Below, one piece after another: positions 52,716-61,750 of a stretch of 64,000 nt of DNA. The DNA comes from Sulfobacillus sp. (GTDB lineage Bacteria > Bacillota > Sulfobacillia > Sulfobacillales > Sulfobacillaceae): positions 1 through 64,000 of the forward strand of contig DAIDDL010000018.1 in the NCBI GenBank assembly GCA_027309085.1. The letters run 5' to 3'. Under the pieces are notes generated by a model. That model had not been told where the DNA came from. It ran no database searches and saw nothing but the letters and a program-made list of their open reading frames with translations. The translations under genes and the position numbers were made by a program. Each line of letters begins with the position of its first letter. The first letter of the stretch is position 1.

Positions 52716-55217
52716 ATGGATTGGCTCCCGCAGTTGTTGGCCTGCTTTCGGCCCCGAGCAGGCCGGCGGCAGGTGGCCTTTTGGTACGATCCCGATGGTG
52801 AGCGGGATTTAGAGGCCTTGGCCGCTGCTCTGCAACCCCATCAGATTGCTTTGTGGGTGCTGAGTGACCATAACGTGTTTCAGACCAAGTACCAATTGGA
52901 AATGGCGGACCCAGACGGGGACTATCTGGTGTATGCGCCCTGGGCTAAGCCTGCCGCGCAGGACAATTGGCTTCTTGATATGCTGCTGTACGGCACCGAG
53001 TTCCGGACCGACGATCTCGCGCTATTGCGAAGCCGGTTGCATCTGGATCAGGTCTCTCGGGACTTTCTTGTGGCCCATCAAGGGTTTTTTAAACGCCAAG
53101 ACCGCGTGCGCCGTCTGCAGCGCCTCATCCCGGAGCATCCCACCGAGGAAGACCTGACGCGCGGGATGCTGGCCGTCTTGACCCGCGTCCCGGTCCCCAC
53201 TCCGTCAGCGGTTTTAGCGCGACTGCTGTGGAGTGAGGAACCGGGCCTGTGGTCTGCTGTGAATCAGTATTTTGGTGGCGAAGCCTTTTGGCAGTGGGTG
53301 CGCAGGCAGTGGGGTATTACGGAACACGTGCACACCGCAGACGCGTTGCGGGAGCTCATCACGGCGGCCCATCTGTGGGTGAGTTTGGGACAACCCGAAG
53401 GACTGTTGGGATCAGCCCGGGAGACGTCACAGCCTCATGCGTGCCGCATTCTGTATGACGAATGGCTGGCGAATGCGGCCCTGCGGGCCACGATGCGCCC
53501 GGTGGTGGAAGAGATGGCGCAGCGGTGGCAGTGGGCGGAATACTGTCAGGGCCTGGTCCCGGAGCGGCTGGTCCGGTGTGATACCGGACCGTTTATCGAT
53601 CAGGTCTTGCAGGCCCAAAGCTTGGCCGCGTTGTGTGGCGACGTGGGGGATCCGGCCCTGTGGCAGGAGCTAGCGGCCGCACGCCGCACCCACCCCTGGG
53701 GTGACGAGCAGACACAGGAATACCAAGCGCTGGAGGCGGCCTGGCGGCTGGAAGATTTCCGTCGGCGGTGGCATGCTTTACCTCCCCTGCAGTCCGGGGA
53801 GAATTGGGTGAAGCTTTACAGCCAACACCTCGCGCCGGGAGATTACGCCTATCGCCAGTGTGCCACCCAGGTTCAGCAGTTGCACTATCCCGAATGGCTT
53901 CAAGACGTATGGATGCGTCTGGACAGCTGGTATACCCACCATTTTCTTGAAGAGATAGCGCAGTGGGCGCGGCCGGCGCTGCAAGCCCCGTGGTTTATCC
54001 CGCATGGGCCGGCGCAACCCCAGTTTTTTGATGAGTTTGTCGCGCGGCACGTCGCGAAATCATCGGAACGCATTTTTGTGATGATTTCTGATGCATTCCG
54101 CTATGAGGCCGGCCTGGAACTGCAAGAACGGCTGGCCCAGCGGGGGGGCGCCGAGCAGGTGTCGATTACGCCCGTTCAGGCCGCCTTGCCGACCTATACG
54201 CAACTGGGCATGGCGAGTCTGCTACCGGGATTCCATTTACAGATGACCGATCGCGGCGTGGTCTTGCGCGATGGGCATAGCACCCAGGGAATGGATAACC
54301 GGAACGCGGTGCTCCAGGCGAAAAACCCCGCCTTTCGGGCGTGGAATCTCTCCGAGGCCATGGCGTGGCCCGTCACGGAAGGGATCGAGCATGTGAAAGG
54401 CTTGCGCGTCGTCTATCTTTATCAGAATATCATCGATGCGCGCGGCGATAAAGCGGCGTCGGAAGGGTCGACCTTCGCGGCCGTGGCCGAGACGTTGGAC
54501 GCATTGGAGGCCGCGGTGAAGAAATTGGTGCAATCCTATCAGGCCGCCCGCATTTTCATCACCGCCGATCACGGATTTTTGTTCCAGATGCAGGCGGTCC
54601 CGCAGTGGAATCAGGTGGAGAGCCCCACCGGGAATATCATCGATCATAATCACCGCTTTGTCCTAGGCACGGGCTTGAGTGTCCCGCCGGGCACTCGGAA
54701 ACTGACCCTGGACTTTCTGGGGATGCCGGACCGGGAGGTGGTAATTCCTGAAGGCTTGGCGCGCTTTGGGGGAGCAGGGGGAGGCATGCGCTTCGTGCAC
54801 GGCGGCGCGATGCCGCAAGAAGCCGTCATCCCGGTCATCGAATATCGTCCCCTGCGGGGCAAGGCGGTCCAGACCGGAGGACGGGTCACTGTGAGTGTGG
54901 TGACCCAAGAACGGATCATCACCGCCTACACCTTCAAGGTCCGCCTCTTTCAAGAAGAGCGCGTGTCGCCCCAACATCCCCGGCGTATCGTGCAGGTGGC
55001 GCTGTACCGAAGAGATCAGCGGCTGTCCAATGCGGTGAGCGTGGTGTGTGATGCCGCGGGAGATGTGGCCGACCGGCAATATGAGGTGACCCTCACGATT
55101 CGTGAAGGAGCGTATCCGCCCGGGATGCCGGGACAGTTGCGCCTGACCGATGTGAGCGGCTCTGCGTCCGAACCATATCAAGAGGTTCCGGTCGAGTTTC
55201 GGATTTATGGGGAATAA
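52716..55217 (+). CDS. pglZ: BREX protein PglZ/BrxZ
   Basis: This 833-residue protein has an alkaline-phosphatase-like core: FVMISDAFRYEAGLELQERL (about residue 455), LPTYTQLGMASLLPG, MDNRNAVLQAKN and FITADHGFLFQ (about 615). PglZ is the hallmark protein of BREX/Pgl systems; its phosphatase-fold activity is needed for immunity. ATG 52716 follows GGAGAGGAGG. The gene is packed 14 bases ahead of the helicase gene. Confidence 0.93.
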   Translation: MDWLPQLLACFRPRAGRRQVAFWYDPDGERDLEALAAALQPHQIALWVLSDHNVFQTKYQLEMADPDGDYLVYAPWAKPAAQDNWLLDMLLYGTEFRTDDLALLRSRLHLDQVSRDFLVAHQGFFKRQDRVRRLQRLIPEHPTEEDLTRGMLAVLTRVPVPTPSAVLARLLWSEEPGLWSAVNQYFGGEAFWQWVRRQWGITEHVHTADALRELITAAHLWVSLGQPEGLLGSARETSQPHACRILYDEWLANAALRATMRPVVEEMAQRWQWAEYCQGLVPERLVRCDTGPFIDQVLQAQSLAALCGDVGDPALWQELAAARRTHPWGDEQTQEYQALEAAWRLEDFRRRWHALPPLQSGENWVKLYSQHLAPGDYAYRQCATQVQQLHYPEWLQDVWMRLDSWYTHHFLEEIAQWARPALQAPWFIPHGPAQPQFFDEFVARHVAKSSERIFVMISDAFRYEAGLELQERLAQRGGAEQVSITPVQAALPTYTQLGMASLLPGFHLQMTDRGVVLRDGHSTQGMDNRNAVLQAKNPAFRAWNLSEAMAWPVTEGIEHVKGLRVVYLYQNIIDARGDKAASEGSTFAAVAETLDALEAAVKKLVQSYQAARIFITADHGFLFQMQAVPQWNQVESPTGNIIDHNHRFVLGTGLSVPPGTRKLTLDFLGMPDREVVIPEGLARFGGAGGGMRFVHGGAMPQEAVIPVIEYRPLRGKAVQTGGRVTVSVVTQERIITAYTFKVRLFQEERVSPQHPRRIVQVALYRRDQRLSNAVSVVCDAAGDVADRQYEVTLTIREGAYPPGMPGQLRLTDVSGSASEPYQEVPVEFRIYGE

Positions 55218-55231
55218 GGGAGGCCCGAGCG

Positions 55232-58200
55232 ATGCTGAATGTTGGGGAATGGGTGGAAGGCAGCTTCTGGCCGGAGCCCGTGGAGATCAAACGCTGTGAA
55301 CCGGCGGGAGACGCCTTTTATATTGTCGAAGCGTTAGGCCGCACCTCACACAAATATTATGAATCTCTGTTGGAAGCATATCAGCTAGCTGGCGTGCGGC
55401 GCATGCGCGACGCCGAACCTAAGACGTTCGATGGAGAGGCGCTATGGCAGGCTATGCAAGGCCTGGCCTTAGAGTCCGACCGTCGCTTTTCCGAAGCACG
55501 GGCCCAAGGCAACCGGCGCGTCATTCCCTTGCCCCACCAAATCGATGCCGTGTACGACCGCATGCTGCAAGCGCCGTTGGTGCGCTTCCTCCTCGCAGAT
55601 GATCCCGGAGCGGGGAAGACCATTATGGCGGGGATGCTGTTGCGCGAATTGCGGGTGCGGGGCAGTGCCGACCGCATCTTGATCTTGGTGCCCCCGATGG
55701 TGCTGACCCAGTGGCAAGACGAGCTGCAGCAAAAGTTTGGAGAATCCTTTCGCATCATCACGCGTGCTAGTGTGGGGGCTAATACCAGCACCAACCCCTT
55801 TCTCGAGGCCCCCCGGTGCCTGACGTCTTTGTATTGGGCGGCGCGGCCGGAAGTCAAAGCCTGGGTCACCCAGGCACCATGGGATCTGGTCATTGTGGAT
55901 GAAGCGCACAAGATGGCGGCCTACACCCGCGGTCAAAAACTGCGCAAGGTGGAAAGGACGCAGATTTACCGGTTAGGCGAAACCTTGCTGGCGGAAGTGC
56001 CGCAATGTCTCTTGCTCACCGCCACGCCCCATAAAGGGGATCCCGAGAACTTTCGGCATCTGATGCAACTGGTCGATCCAGATGTCTTTGCCGAAGTGGA
56101 TCCCCACGAAGTCATGCGTGAACGCGCTAATCCCTACATCATCCGTCGCCTCAAGGAATCGATGGTCAATTTTGACGGTACCCCCTTATTTCCGCCCCGC
56201 ACGACGAAAACGCTGCCCTTTGATTTGACGCCCATGGAACTCGCGCTCTACGATGCGGTGACCGAATATGTGCGCGATCACTTCAATCAGGCGGTGCAGA
56301 AGAAAAATGGCGGAGCCGCTTTTGCCATGATGCTCCTGCAGCGCCGCTTGAGTTCATCGATCGAGGCCATTACCCTCTCCTTGGTCCGCCGGACCGAGCG
56401 TTTGCAGGCCTTGTGGCAAAAGACGACCGAGGAACAACAGGCCTTGCAGCGTGAATGGGCCGCGTTGCCGGCCGACCCGGATTTTTCCGAAGCCGAGGAG
56501 GACGAAGAGGCGTGGGAAGAACAAGTCGCGGGCGCCGTGCTCGCAGTGGACGCGGAGGCGTTGCAAGAAGAGATTGCCGTGCTGCAGAATCTGGTCGGCA
56601 TGGCCGAACGCGTCGCGCATCAAGGCGTCGAGCGGAAATATCAAGAATTGGAGACCACGCTTTTTGGTGAACAAGGGCTGCTGCAGCAAGGGGAGAAAAT
56701 GCTCATTTTTACGGAGTCGCGCGATACCTTGCGGTATCTCACCCGGCGCCTGAGCGCGCGCCTCGGACCGGGCAATGTGGCCACGATTGTGGGCGATTAT
56801 GACAGGGAGGAACGGGCGCGGCAAGTGGAACATTTCCGGGATAGTGCGCCGGTGATGGTGGCGACGGATGCCGGGGGGGAGTCGATTAACCTCCAATTTT
56901 GCAATCAGATGATTAATTACGACATTCCCTGGAACCCGAACCGCTTAGAGCAGCGGATGGGACGCATTCACCGCATTGGCCAAACGCATGAAGTGTTCAT
57001 CTTTAATTTGGTCGCGATTAACACGCGGGAGGGAGACGTGATGCAGCACCTCCTGCAGAAGATGGAGCAGATGCAAACAGATCTGGGCGCGGATCTGGTC
57101 TACAATTTTATGGGCGATATCCTGGAAGCGCAATATGGGTCTATGGCTGAACTGCTGCAATCCTGCATTGTGGGTCGGCACAATCTTTCGGACATTATTG
57201 CCGATCTTGACCACACCCTGTCAGCGGAGCATCAGCGGTTGCTGGCCATCGCGCAAGAGGAACGGCTCGATAGCGAGACCGTGGACTTGCCCGCGCTGCG
57301 CCAGCAGCAAGCGGTCTTGATGGCGGAACATTTGCCGCCCCGGTGGTATGGCACGTTTACCCAGTCGGTTCTGAAAGCTCACCGCGTGGGCTTTACCGAA
57401 GACGCGGGACGCTGGCAGTTAAGCCGGCTGCCCAAAAATCTGCGAGACCGGATGCCTGAGATCGGCCAGCAGGCGTTTGTGTGGGAAGACGGGCCGGAAG
57501 GAGCGGACGTACCCGTCATCGACCGCGATAGTCCATTATATTTGACGGCCGCGGAGTTGGCCCGCCAAGCGGTGTCCGGGGCCTTGATTACGTTGGACAT
57601 TCCGTACCCGACGCCGGACCCCCTCGAGGTGATGGGATATCACATCGCCGTAGGGGATGGCAATGGCCAGATCCTGAGAGACGCCGTAATCCATGTCGCG
57701 CGCCGAGCCGATGGCTCGTGGCTGCGCCTTGATCCCTACTGGCTGTTTGGCGCACGGCGGGGTCCGGTGCAGCCATTTACGCCGGAATGGGAGCCGGGGC
57801 CGTTTCAACAACAGGCGCTGCGGGATGCCGTGGTCGTCATGAGCCGCATGCGACAGGCGCGGGAAGCCTTAGTCGAGAAGAAAGTGCGCTACGTTAGCCG
57901 GTCTTTTGATGCGCAGTATTCCCAGCGACTCGGGCGACTCCAGCATTACCAGGAAACCAATCGGGAGAATCGCAACAGCGCCCTGATCAATCAGACCACG
58001 ACGCAACTGGCTGCCCTCGAAGAGCGGCGCCTCAGCCGCATCAGCCGTTTAGAACGGGAGCGCACCATCCAAATGCGTCCCGTGAAGCCACTCTATGCTA
58101 TCCGGCTACTCCCCTCCCCACAAGGCGCCCGTAGCCTCCCAAATGTTTGGGAGGCTTCCGTGCGGGAGTTTGCGATGACGTCTGGCTATCAGAACTTTCG

Positions 58201-58426
58201 GGCCTTCCCGGCATTTGGTTTGGTCGATTATTATGCTGAGAACCGTGAGGGCCAGCCCGTCTATTTCTTAGCCACCACTGATCCCAAGGTGAAATGGTCC
58301 GCGGAGCATCTGCGGGATATGCAAGCACTGCAAGGGGCCGTTTGCGTATGTATCGTCGGAGACGGGGCTGTACAGGGGAATAGTTGGTTGGAGGACAAGG
58401 TTGTTCGAAAAGGTGATCTAGGCTGA
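55232..58426 (+). CDS. brxHII: SNF2-family helicase, BrxHII-like
   Basis: This 1064-residue protein has superfamily 2 motifs: LADDPGAGKTIMAGML (Walker A, ~125), VIVDEAHKM (DEAH, ~220), LLTATPHKGDPENF, LIFTESRDTLRYL and RMGRIHRIGQTHEV (motif VI, ~570). A long charged C-terminal region follows. Helicases of this type are named BrxHII in BREX types 3 and 5 and DrmD in DISARM class 1. No DISARM drmA/drmB partners are present, so BrxHII fits best. It occupies the place where type 1 systems have brxL. Confidence 0.85.
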   Translation: MLNVGEWVEGSFWPEPVEIKRCEPAGDAFYIVEALGRTSHKYYESLLEAYQLAGVRRMRDAEPKTFDGEALWQAMQGLALESDRRFSEARAQGNRRVIPLPHQIDAVYDRMLQAPLVRFLLADDPGAGKTIMAGMLLRELRVRGSADRILILVPPMVLTQWQDELQQKFGESFRIITRASVGANTSTNPFLEAPRCLTSLYWAARPEVKAWVTQAPWDLVIVDEAHKMAAYTRGQKLRKVERTQIYRLGETLLAEVPQCLLLTATPHKGDPENFRHLMQLVDPDVFAEVDPHEVMRERANPYIIRRLKESMVNFDGTPLFPPRTTKTLPFDLTPMELALYDAVTEYVRDHFNQAVQKKNGGAAFAMMLLQRRLSSSIEAITLSLVRRTERLQALWQKTTEEQQALQREWAALPADPDFSEAEEDEEAWEEQVAGAVLAVDAEALQEEIAVLQNLVGMAERVAHQGVERKYQELETTLFGEQGLLQQGEKMLIFTESRDTLRYLTRRLSARLGPGNVATIVGDYDREERARQVEHFRDSAPVMVATDAGGESINLQFCNQMINYDIPWNPNRLEQRMGRIHRIGQTHEVFIFNLVAINTREGDVMQHLLQKMEQMQTDLGADLVYNFMGDILEAQYGSMAELLQSCIVGRHNLSDIIADLDHTLSAEHQRLLAIAQEERLDSETVDLPALRQQQAVLMAEHLPPRWYGTFTQSVLKAHRVGFTEDAGRWQLSRLPKNLRDRMPEIGQQAFVWEDGPEGADVPVIDRDSPLYLTAAELARQAVSGALITLDIPYPTPDPLEVMGYHIAVGDGNGQILRDAVIHVARRADGSWLRLDPYWLFGARRGPVQPFTPEWEPGPFQQQALRDAVVVMSRMRQAREALVEKKVRYVSRSFDAQYSQRLGRLQHYQETNRENRNSALINQTTTQLAALEERRLSRISRLERERTIQMRPVKPLYAIRLLPSPQGARSLPNVWEASVREFAMTSGYQNFRAFPAFGLVDYYAENREGQPVYFLATTDPKVKWSAEHLRDMQALQGAVCVCIVGDGAVQGNSWLEDKVVRKGDLG

Positions 58427-58522
58427 ATGAGATATCTAAGCAAACGAGGAGAACCGGCCATTATGTTCCGAAGTGATATGAATTCACCAGGTCGGTTGAG
58501 AACGTCATGAGGAGGGGCGACA

Positions 58523-59433
58523 ATGTCCGAAGGTTTCACGATTAAAATTTTTATTCCCGATGGCGATCCGGATGGAGTGAGGATTGTTGAGCGGATGAAC
58601 TGGACAGGGCTGGGCCTCGTAGTCCCCCGAAATAAATGGACGGAGACTAAAGGGCGACCTGAATTGTCCCAAGCTGGCGTGTATATCCTCGTGGGCTGGG
58701 AAGAGGGCGAGGAAGACCTTCCGACTATTTACGTAGGGGAGGGGGATATTGTCAAACACCGCATAGAATCCCATTTTAAGAAGAAGGTCTTCTGGGATCA
58801 AGCGATAATTTTTACCGCCGGAAATCGGCTGAATAAGGCCTTGTCAAATGGTTGGAGCATGCGCTTGTGAAGCAGGCTAAGCAAGCAAACCGTAGTAAAA
58901 TAAACAATGATACAAAACCTAATTCGCCGGCTCTTAGCGAAGCTGAGTTGGCGGATGTAAAAGTATTCCTGGGAGAAGTTCTACAGATTCTACCAATTGT
59001 AGGTGTGCGAGCTTTTGAAAGCCCTCGGGCAGTGGCGACAAACCAATTGAATCATGCTGATTCAAGATCCTTATTGTCTAACCAACCACTGCCGGATACC
59101 ATGATTGTTCCAGCGCAACCTGAGGGATTCCAAAAGGTTTTTCTTGGCGAGAAAGTTTGGTATGCCGTGCGCATTGCTGGGGGGAGACTGAATGCCATTA
59201 AGTATATCGCGGCCTATCAAACTCACCCCACGTCTGCCATCACGCATTATGCCCCGGTGTCGCGCATTGAACAGTACGGTGACGACGGAAAATATAAGCT
59301 GATATTCGCTAAAACCCCAATCCCCATCGGACCGATTCCACTGGGCGACGCCCCAAAAGGAGCCGTGCAGTCTCCGCGGTATACGTATTTTACAAAATTG
59401 CAGAATGCGAAGACTTTGACAGATCTCTTTTAA
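58523..59433 (+). pseudogene. GIY-YIG nuclease-domain protein with C-terminal module, one frameshift
   Basis: The first frame (58523-58870) has a GIY-YIG-like core: GVYILVGWEE ... IYVGEGDIVKHRIESHFKKK, then VFWDQAIIFT. It is shifted near 58837, just before NGWSMRL. The next frame continues as WLEHALVKQAKQANRSKIN through LGEVLQILPIVGVRAFESP to a C-terminal block (GEKVWYAVRIAGGRLNAIKY, IAAYQTHPTSAITHYAPV, IPIGPIPLGDAPKGAVQSPR). One missing base in GCCTTGTC would restore a 303-residue protein. It lies 97 bases after the helicase with its own AGGAGG. It may be an accessory nuclease of the island or an assembly error. Confidence 0.65.
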
Positions 59434-59939
59434 GGATCGTCAGGCTCAGCCTAGGAACCACTTGAGTATCGTGGGATATTTTAATAGTTCTCGATATCAA
59501 AGATCGTGAGTTTTTATGGCATTAAACTCACGGACTATCGCCGCATCAAATAGTGGACGCAGGTGGTAAAGGTGGACAGCAACAAACATGTGATGTTTCG
59601 ACGCCTATCCGCTACGGGATCTGGGGAGCCACGAGACCCAGACCTCATCGCTGTGAACGATCATCGTCAACGATCTCTTGGAGGGGGATCTTACTGAGGT
59701 CGATCGGGCTGCTTATGTAGCGATCTGGTTCAAGATATGGTGTATGCCAGGTTTATGCGGGCGCGGAAAACAGACTTAGCGAACAACCATCAACACAAAC
59801 AAATGGGGAATAGACGGGAGCTTCTATGTGAGGCATAACTAAACAATTATCGAAAAAAATTTAAAGTCACACCAACAAACATGAGGTGTGCGGGCAGAAG
59901 ACCAGGCATTATCTCGCAACATTGTAGGTAGGGAGGAAT
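59434..59939. other. About 500 bases between the GIY-YIG gene and the AAA-TOPRIM pair
   Basis: No complete gene is seen. The stretch is stop-rich and becomes AT-rich toward the end (AAAAAAATTTAAAG near 59855). Fragments such as YARFMRARKTDLAN on the plus strand (about 59740-59790) might be transposase debris, but I cannot confirm it. It separates the BREX block from the OLD-like block and probably holds the promoter of the latter. Confidence 0.45.
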
Positions 59940-61706
59940 ATGATGAAAATCCGTAGTTTTCGGGTATTTAATTATCGATCCATCGATCCCCACGGCATTG
60001 AGGTCTTAATGGGACGTTTTACATCCCTCGTTGGGGCCAACAATACCGGCAAGACGTCGTTACTGTTGGCTCTTGTGGGAGGCCTAGACAGTCTCACGCA
60101 AGATTTTACTGGGTGGAATCAATTTGAATCGCTATTGTTGTCGCCAGATAATCGCTTTATTAATCCCTTGAATCTGGAGATGAACATGGAGCCATCAGGA
60201 GTCGCCATTGTAGCCACCCTGGACCGCCGTGAAATTGAAGGACTCGTGTCTTTGGGGACTCTATTGGAACGCCGAAAGGTTAGAGTGGATCCTGAAGTGT
60301 TGCAAACATGCTTATTGGAGCAAGGAATGGTGTTTACTGTCGATTTTCACTCCATCGGAGAATTGCGAAAAAATAATAAGCCATGGACAGATTATTTGGG
60401 GCCTATAGCGAGCATAAATCGCCAAGCAACAAAAAAACTGTGGAAAGACTCCGCTGGTGTAACTGAAGAACACGGTGACCTCGCTCTCGATCACTTAACA
60501 ACCAATCCAGATAACTGGACGTGGTTAAAAGAGTTTGAGGTGATTTATGTCGAAGCCAACCGCGGCGGATATAGCGCCACGCACGCAAGTGGGGGATGGG
60601 ATTATCGTAATTTAGTCGGGTATTATGCGGAACGTCAACCTGGGGAGCTCGCTCAATTAGTCGAGGCCCTCAATACTCCTGCGCGTCGGCGCGACCGACA
60701 ACGGTTTCTACAGTATGTTCAGATGGTCATTCCTGAAATTGATGAAATCATGAATCGTCAAGACGAGTTGGGGCGCCATGTGTACATTAGTCAGAATAAG
60801 CATGAGCAACCCTTGTATCGGAGTGGGAGTGGCATTGCCAATGTACTCTATATTTGTGCTCGGGTTCTTCAGGCGGTGCGCCATGATCAGACTACGGGCG
60901 TCATTATCATTGACGAACCGGAAGCTGGTCTTCATCCGGATTTGCATCGGCGCCTTATGTCCCTAGCTGCCCAGGTTTACAGAGATCACGGAATTCAATG
61001 GATAATGGGGACACATTCACCCTACTTGCTATTGGAAACTCTAGGCGCAGACGACCGAGTCAGTATGACGCGATTGGATGAGGGGCGTACGGTTCTTCAA
61101 CCTATAGAATCGGCTAATCAATTGGCTGAACTATATGAGGCTATTGGATTTTATTTGCCTTCAGTATTAAGTAGCCGCGGGGTAATCTTCGTGGAAGGTG
61201 CTACAGAATTGGAATTCCTCAAAGAGTTGTTGCCAAGACTCGGTGTCTCCTTAGACAAGCAACGTCTGGTAATTTCCCCCATTGGCGGCAATGCCATTAT
61301 TTCGCAAGTTGAACCCGAGCATCTGAGCCGAATTCACCCGAATATTCTCGTCATTTTGGACAGTGAGCTTGAAGGACCTAATGACATCTTAGAAACTTCT
61401 CGGCAACGCTATTTAGACTCTAAGGCGTTGCAATGTTGGATTGGGCTTTCCACACGGGATTTAGAGAATATGTATCCTGTGTCCGTACTTGCTGAGGTAA
61501 CCGCATGTGCGCAGACGCCTGTTGTCACGCCCTTTATGAAATATCAACAGATGATGGACGCACTAGAAGAGGCCGGAGCTCAACGCATGTTCAAAAAGGT
61601 GGAGTTAGGTCGGGCTGTAGCTCGGAGCTTAACAATTGAGCAAGCAAATGCCATGCCAATGGTTCAGACGATCTTGAATTGGATAGCGTTTGGGCGGGAG
61701 CCATGA
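59940..61706 (+). CDS. AAA ATPase-TOPRIM (OLD-like) protein 1
   Basis: This 588-residue protein has an ABC/SMC-type ATPase: Walker A GANNTGKTS (~31-39), a signature-like YRSGSGIANVLYIC and Walker B VIIIDEPEAGLHPDLHRRL (~320), then THSPYLLLETL. A C-terminal TOPRIM domain has VEGATELEFL (~418) and VILDSELEG (~470), the acidic metal-binding clusters. OLD-family proteins are ATP-regulated DNA nucleases in phage defence. GGGAGGAAT precedes ATG 59940 (ATG 59943 also possible). It is followed after 44 bases by a second AAA-TOPRIM gene. Confidence 0.85.
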   Translation: MMKIRSFRVFNYRSIDPHGIEVLMGRFTSLVGANNTGKTSLLLALVGGLDSLTQDFTGWNQFESLLLSPDNRFINPLNLEMNMEPSGVAIVATLDRREIEGLVSLGTLLERRKVRVDPEVLQTCLLEQGMVFTVDFHSIGELRKNNKPWTDYLGPIASINRQATKKLWKDSAGVTEEHGDLALDHLTTNPDNWTWLKEFEVIYVEANRGGYSATHASGGWDYRNLVGYYAERQPGELAQLVEALNTPARRRDRQRFLQYVQMVIPEIDEIMNRQDELGRHVYISQNKHEQPLYRSGSGIANVLYICARVLQAVRHDQTTGVIIIDEPEAGLHPDLHRRLMSLAAQVYRDHGIQWIMGTHSPYLLLETLGADDRVSMTRLDEGRTVLQPIESANQLAELYEAIGFYLPSVLSSRGVIFVEGATELEFLKELLPRLGVSLDKQRLVISPIGGNAIISQVEPEHLSRIHPNILVILDSELEGPNDILETSRQRYLDSKALQCWIGLSTRDLENMYPVSVLAEVTACAQTPVVTPFMKYQQMMDALEEAGAQRMFKKVELGRAVARSLTIEQANAMPMVQTILNWIAFGREP

Positions 61707-61750
61707 ATGAAAATTTACTGCTGTGACATATTGCTCGAAAATATTAATGG

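Noticed and set aside
55232-58426. DISARM system (DrmD-like helicase)
   Set aside because: The helicase could be called DrmD, but no drmA, drmB or drmC lies nearby and the other genes are clear BREX components.
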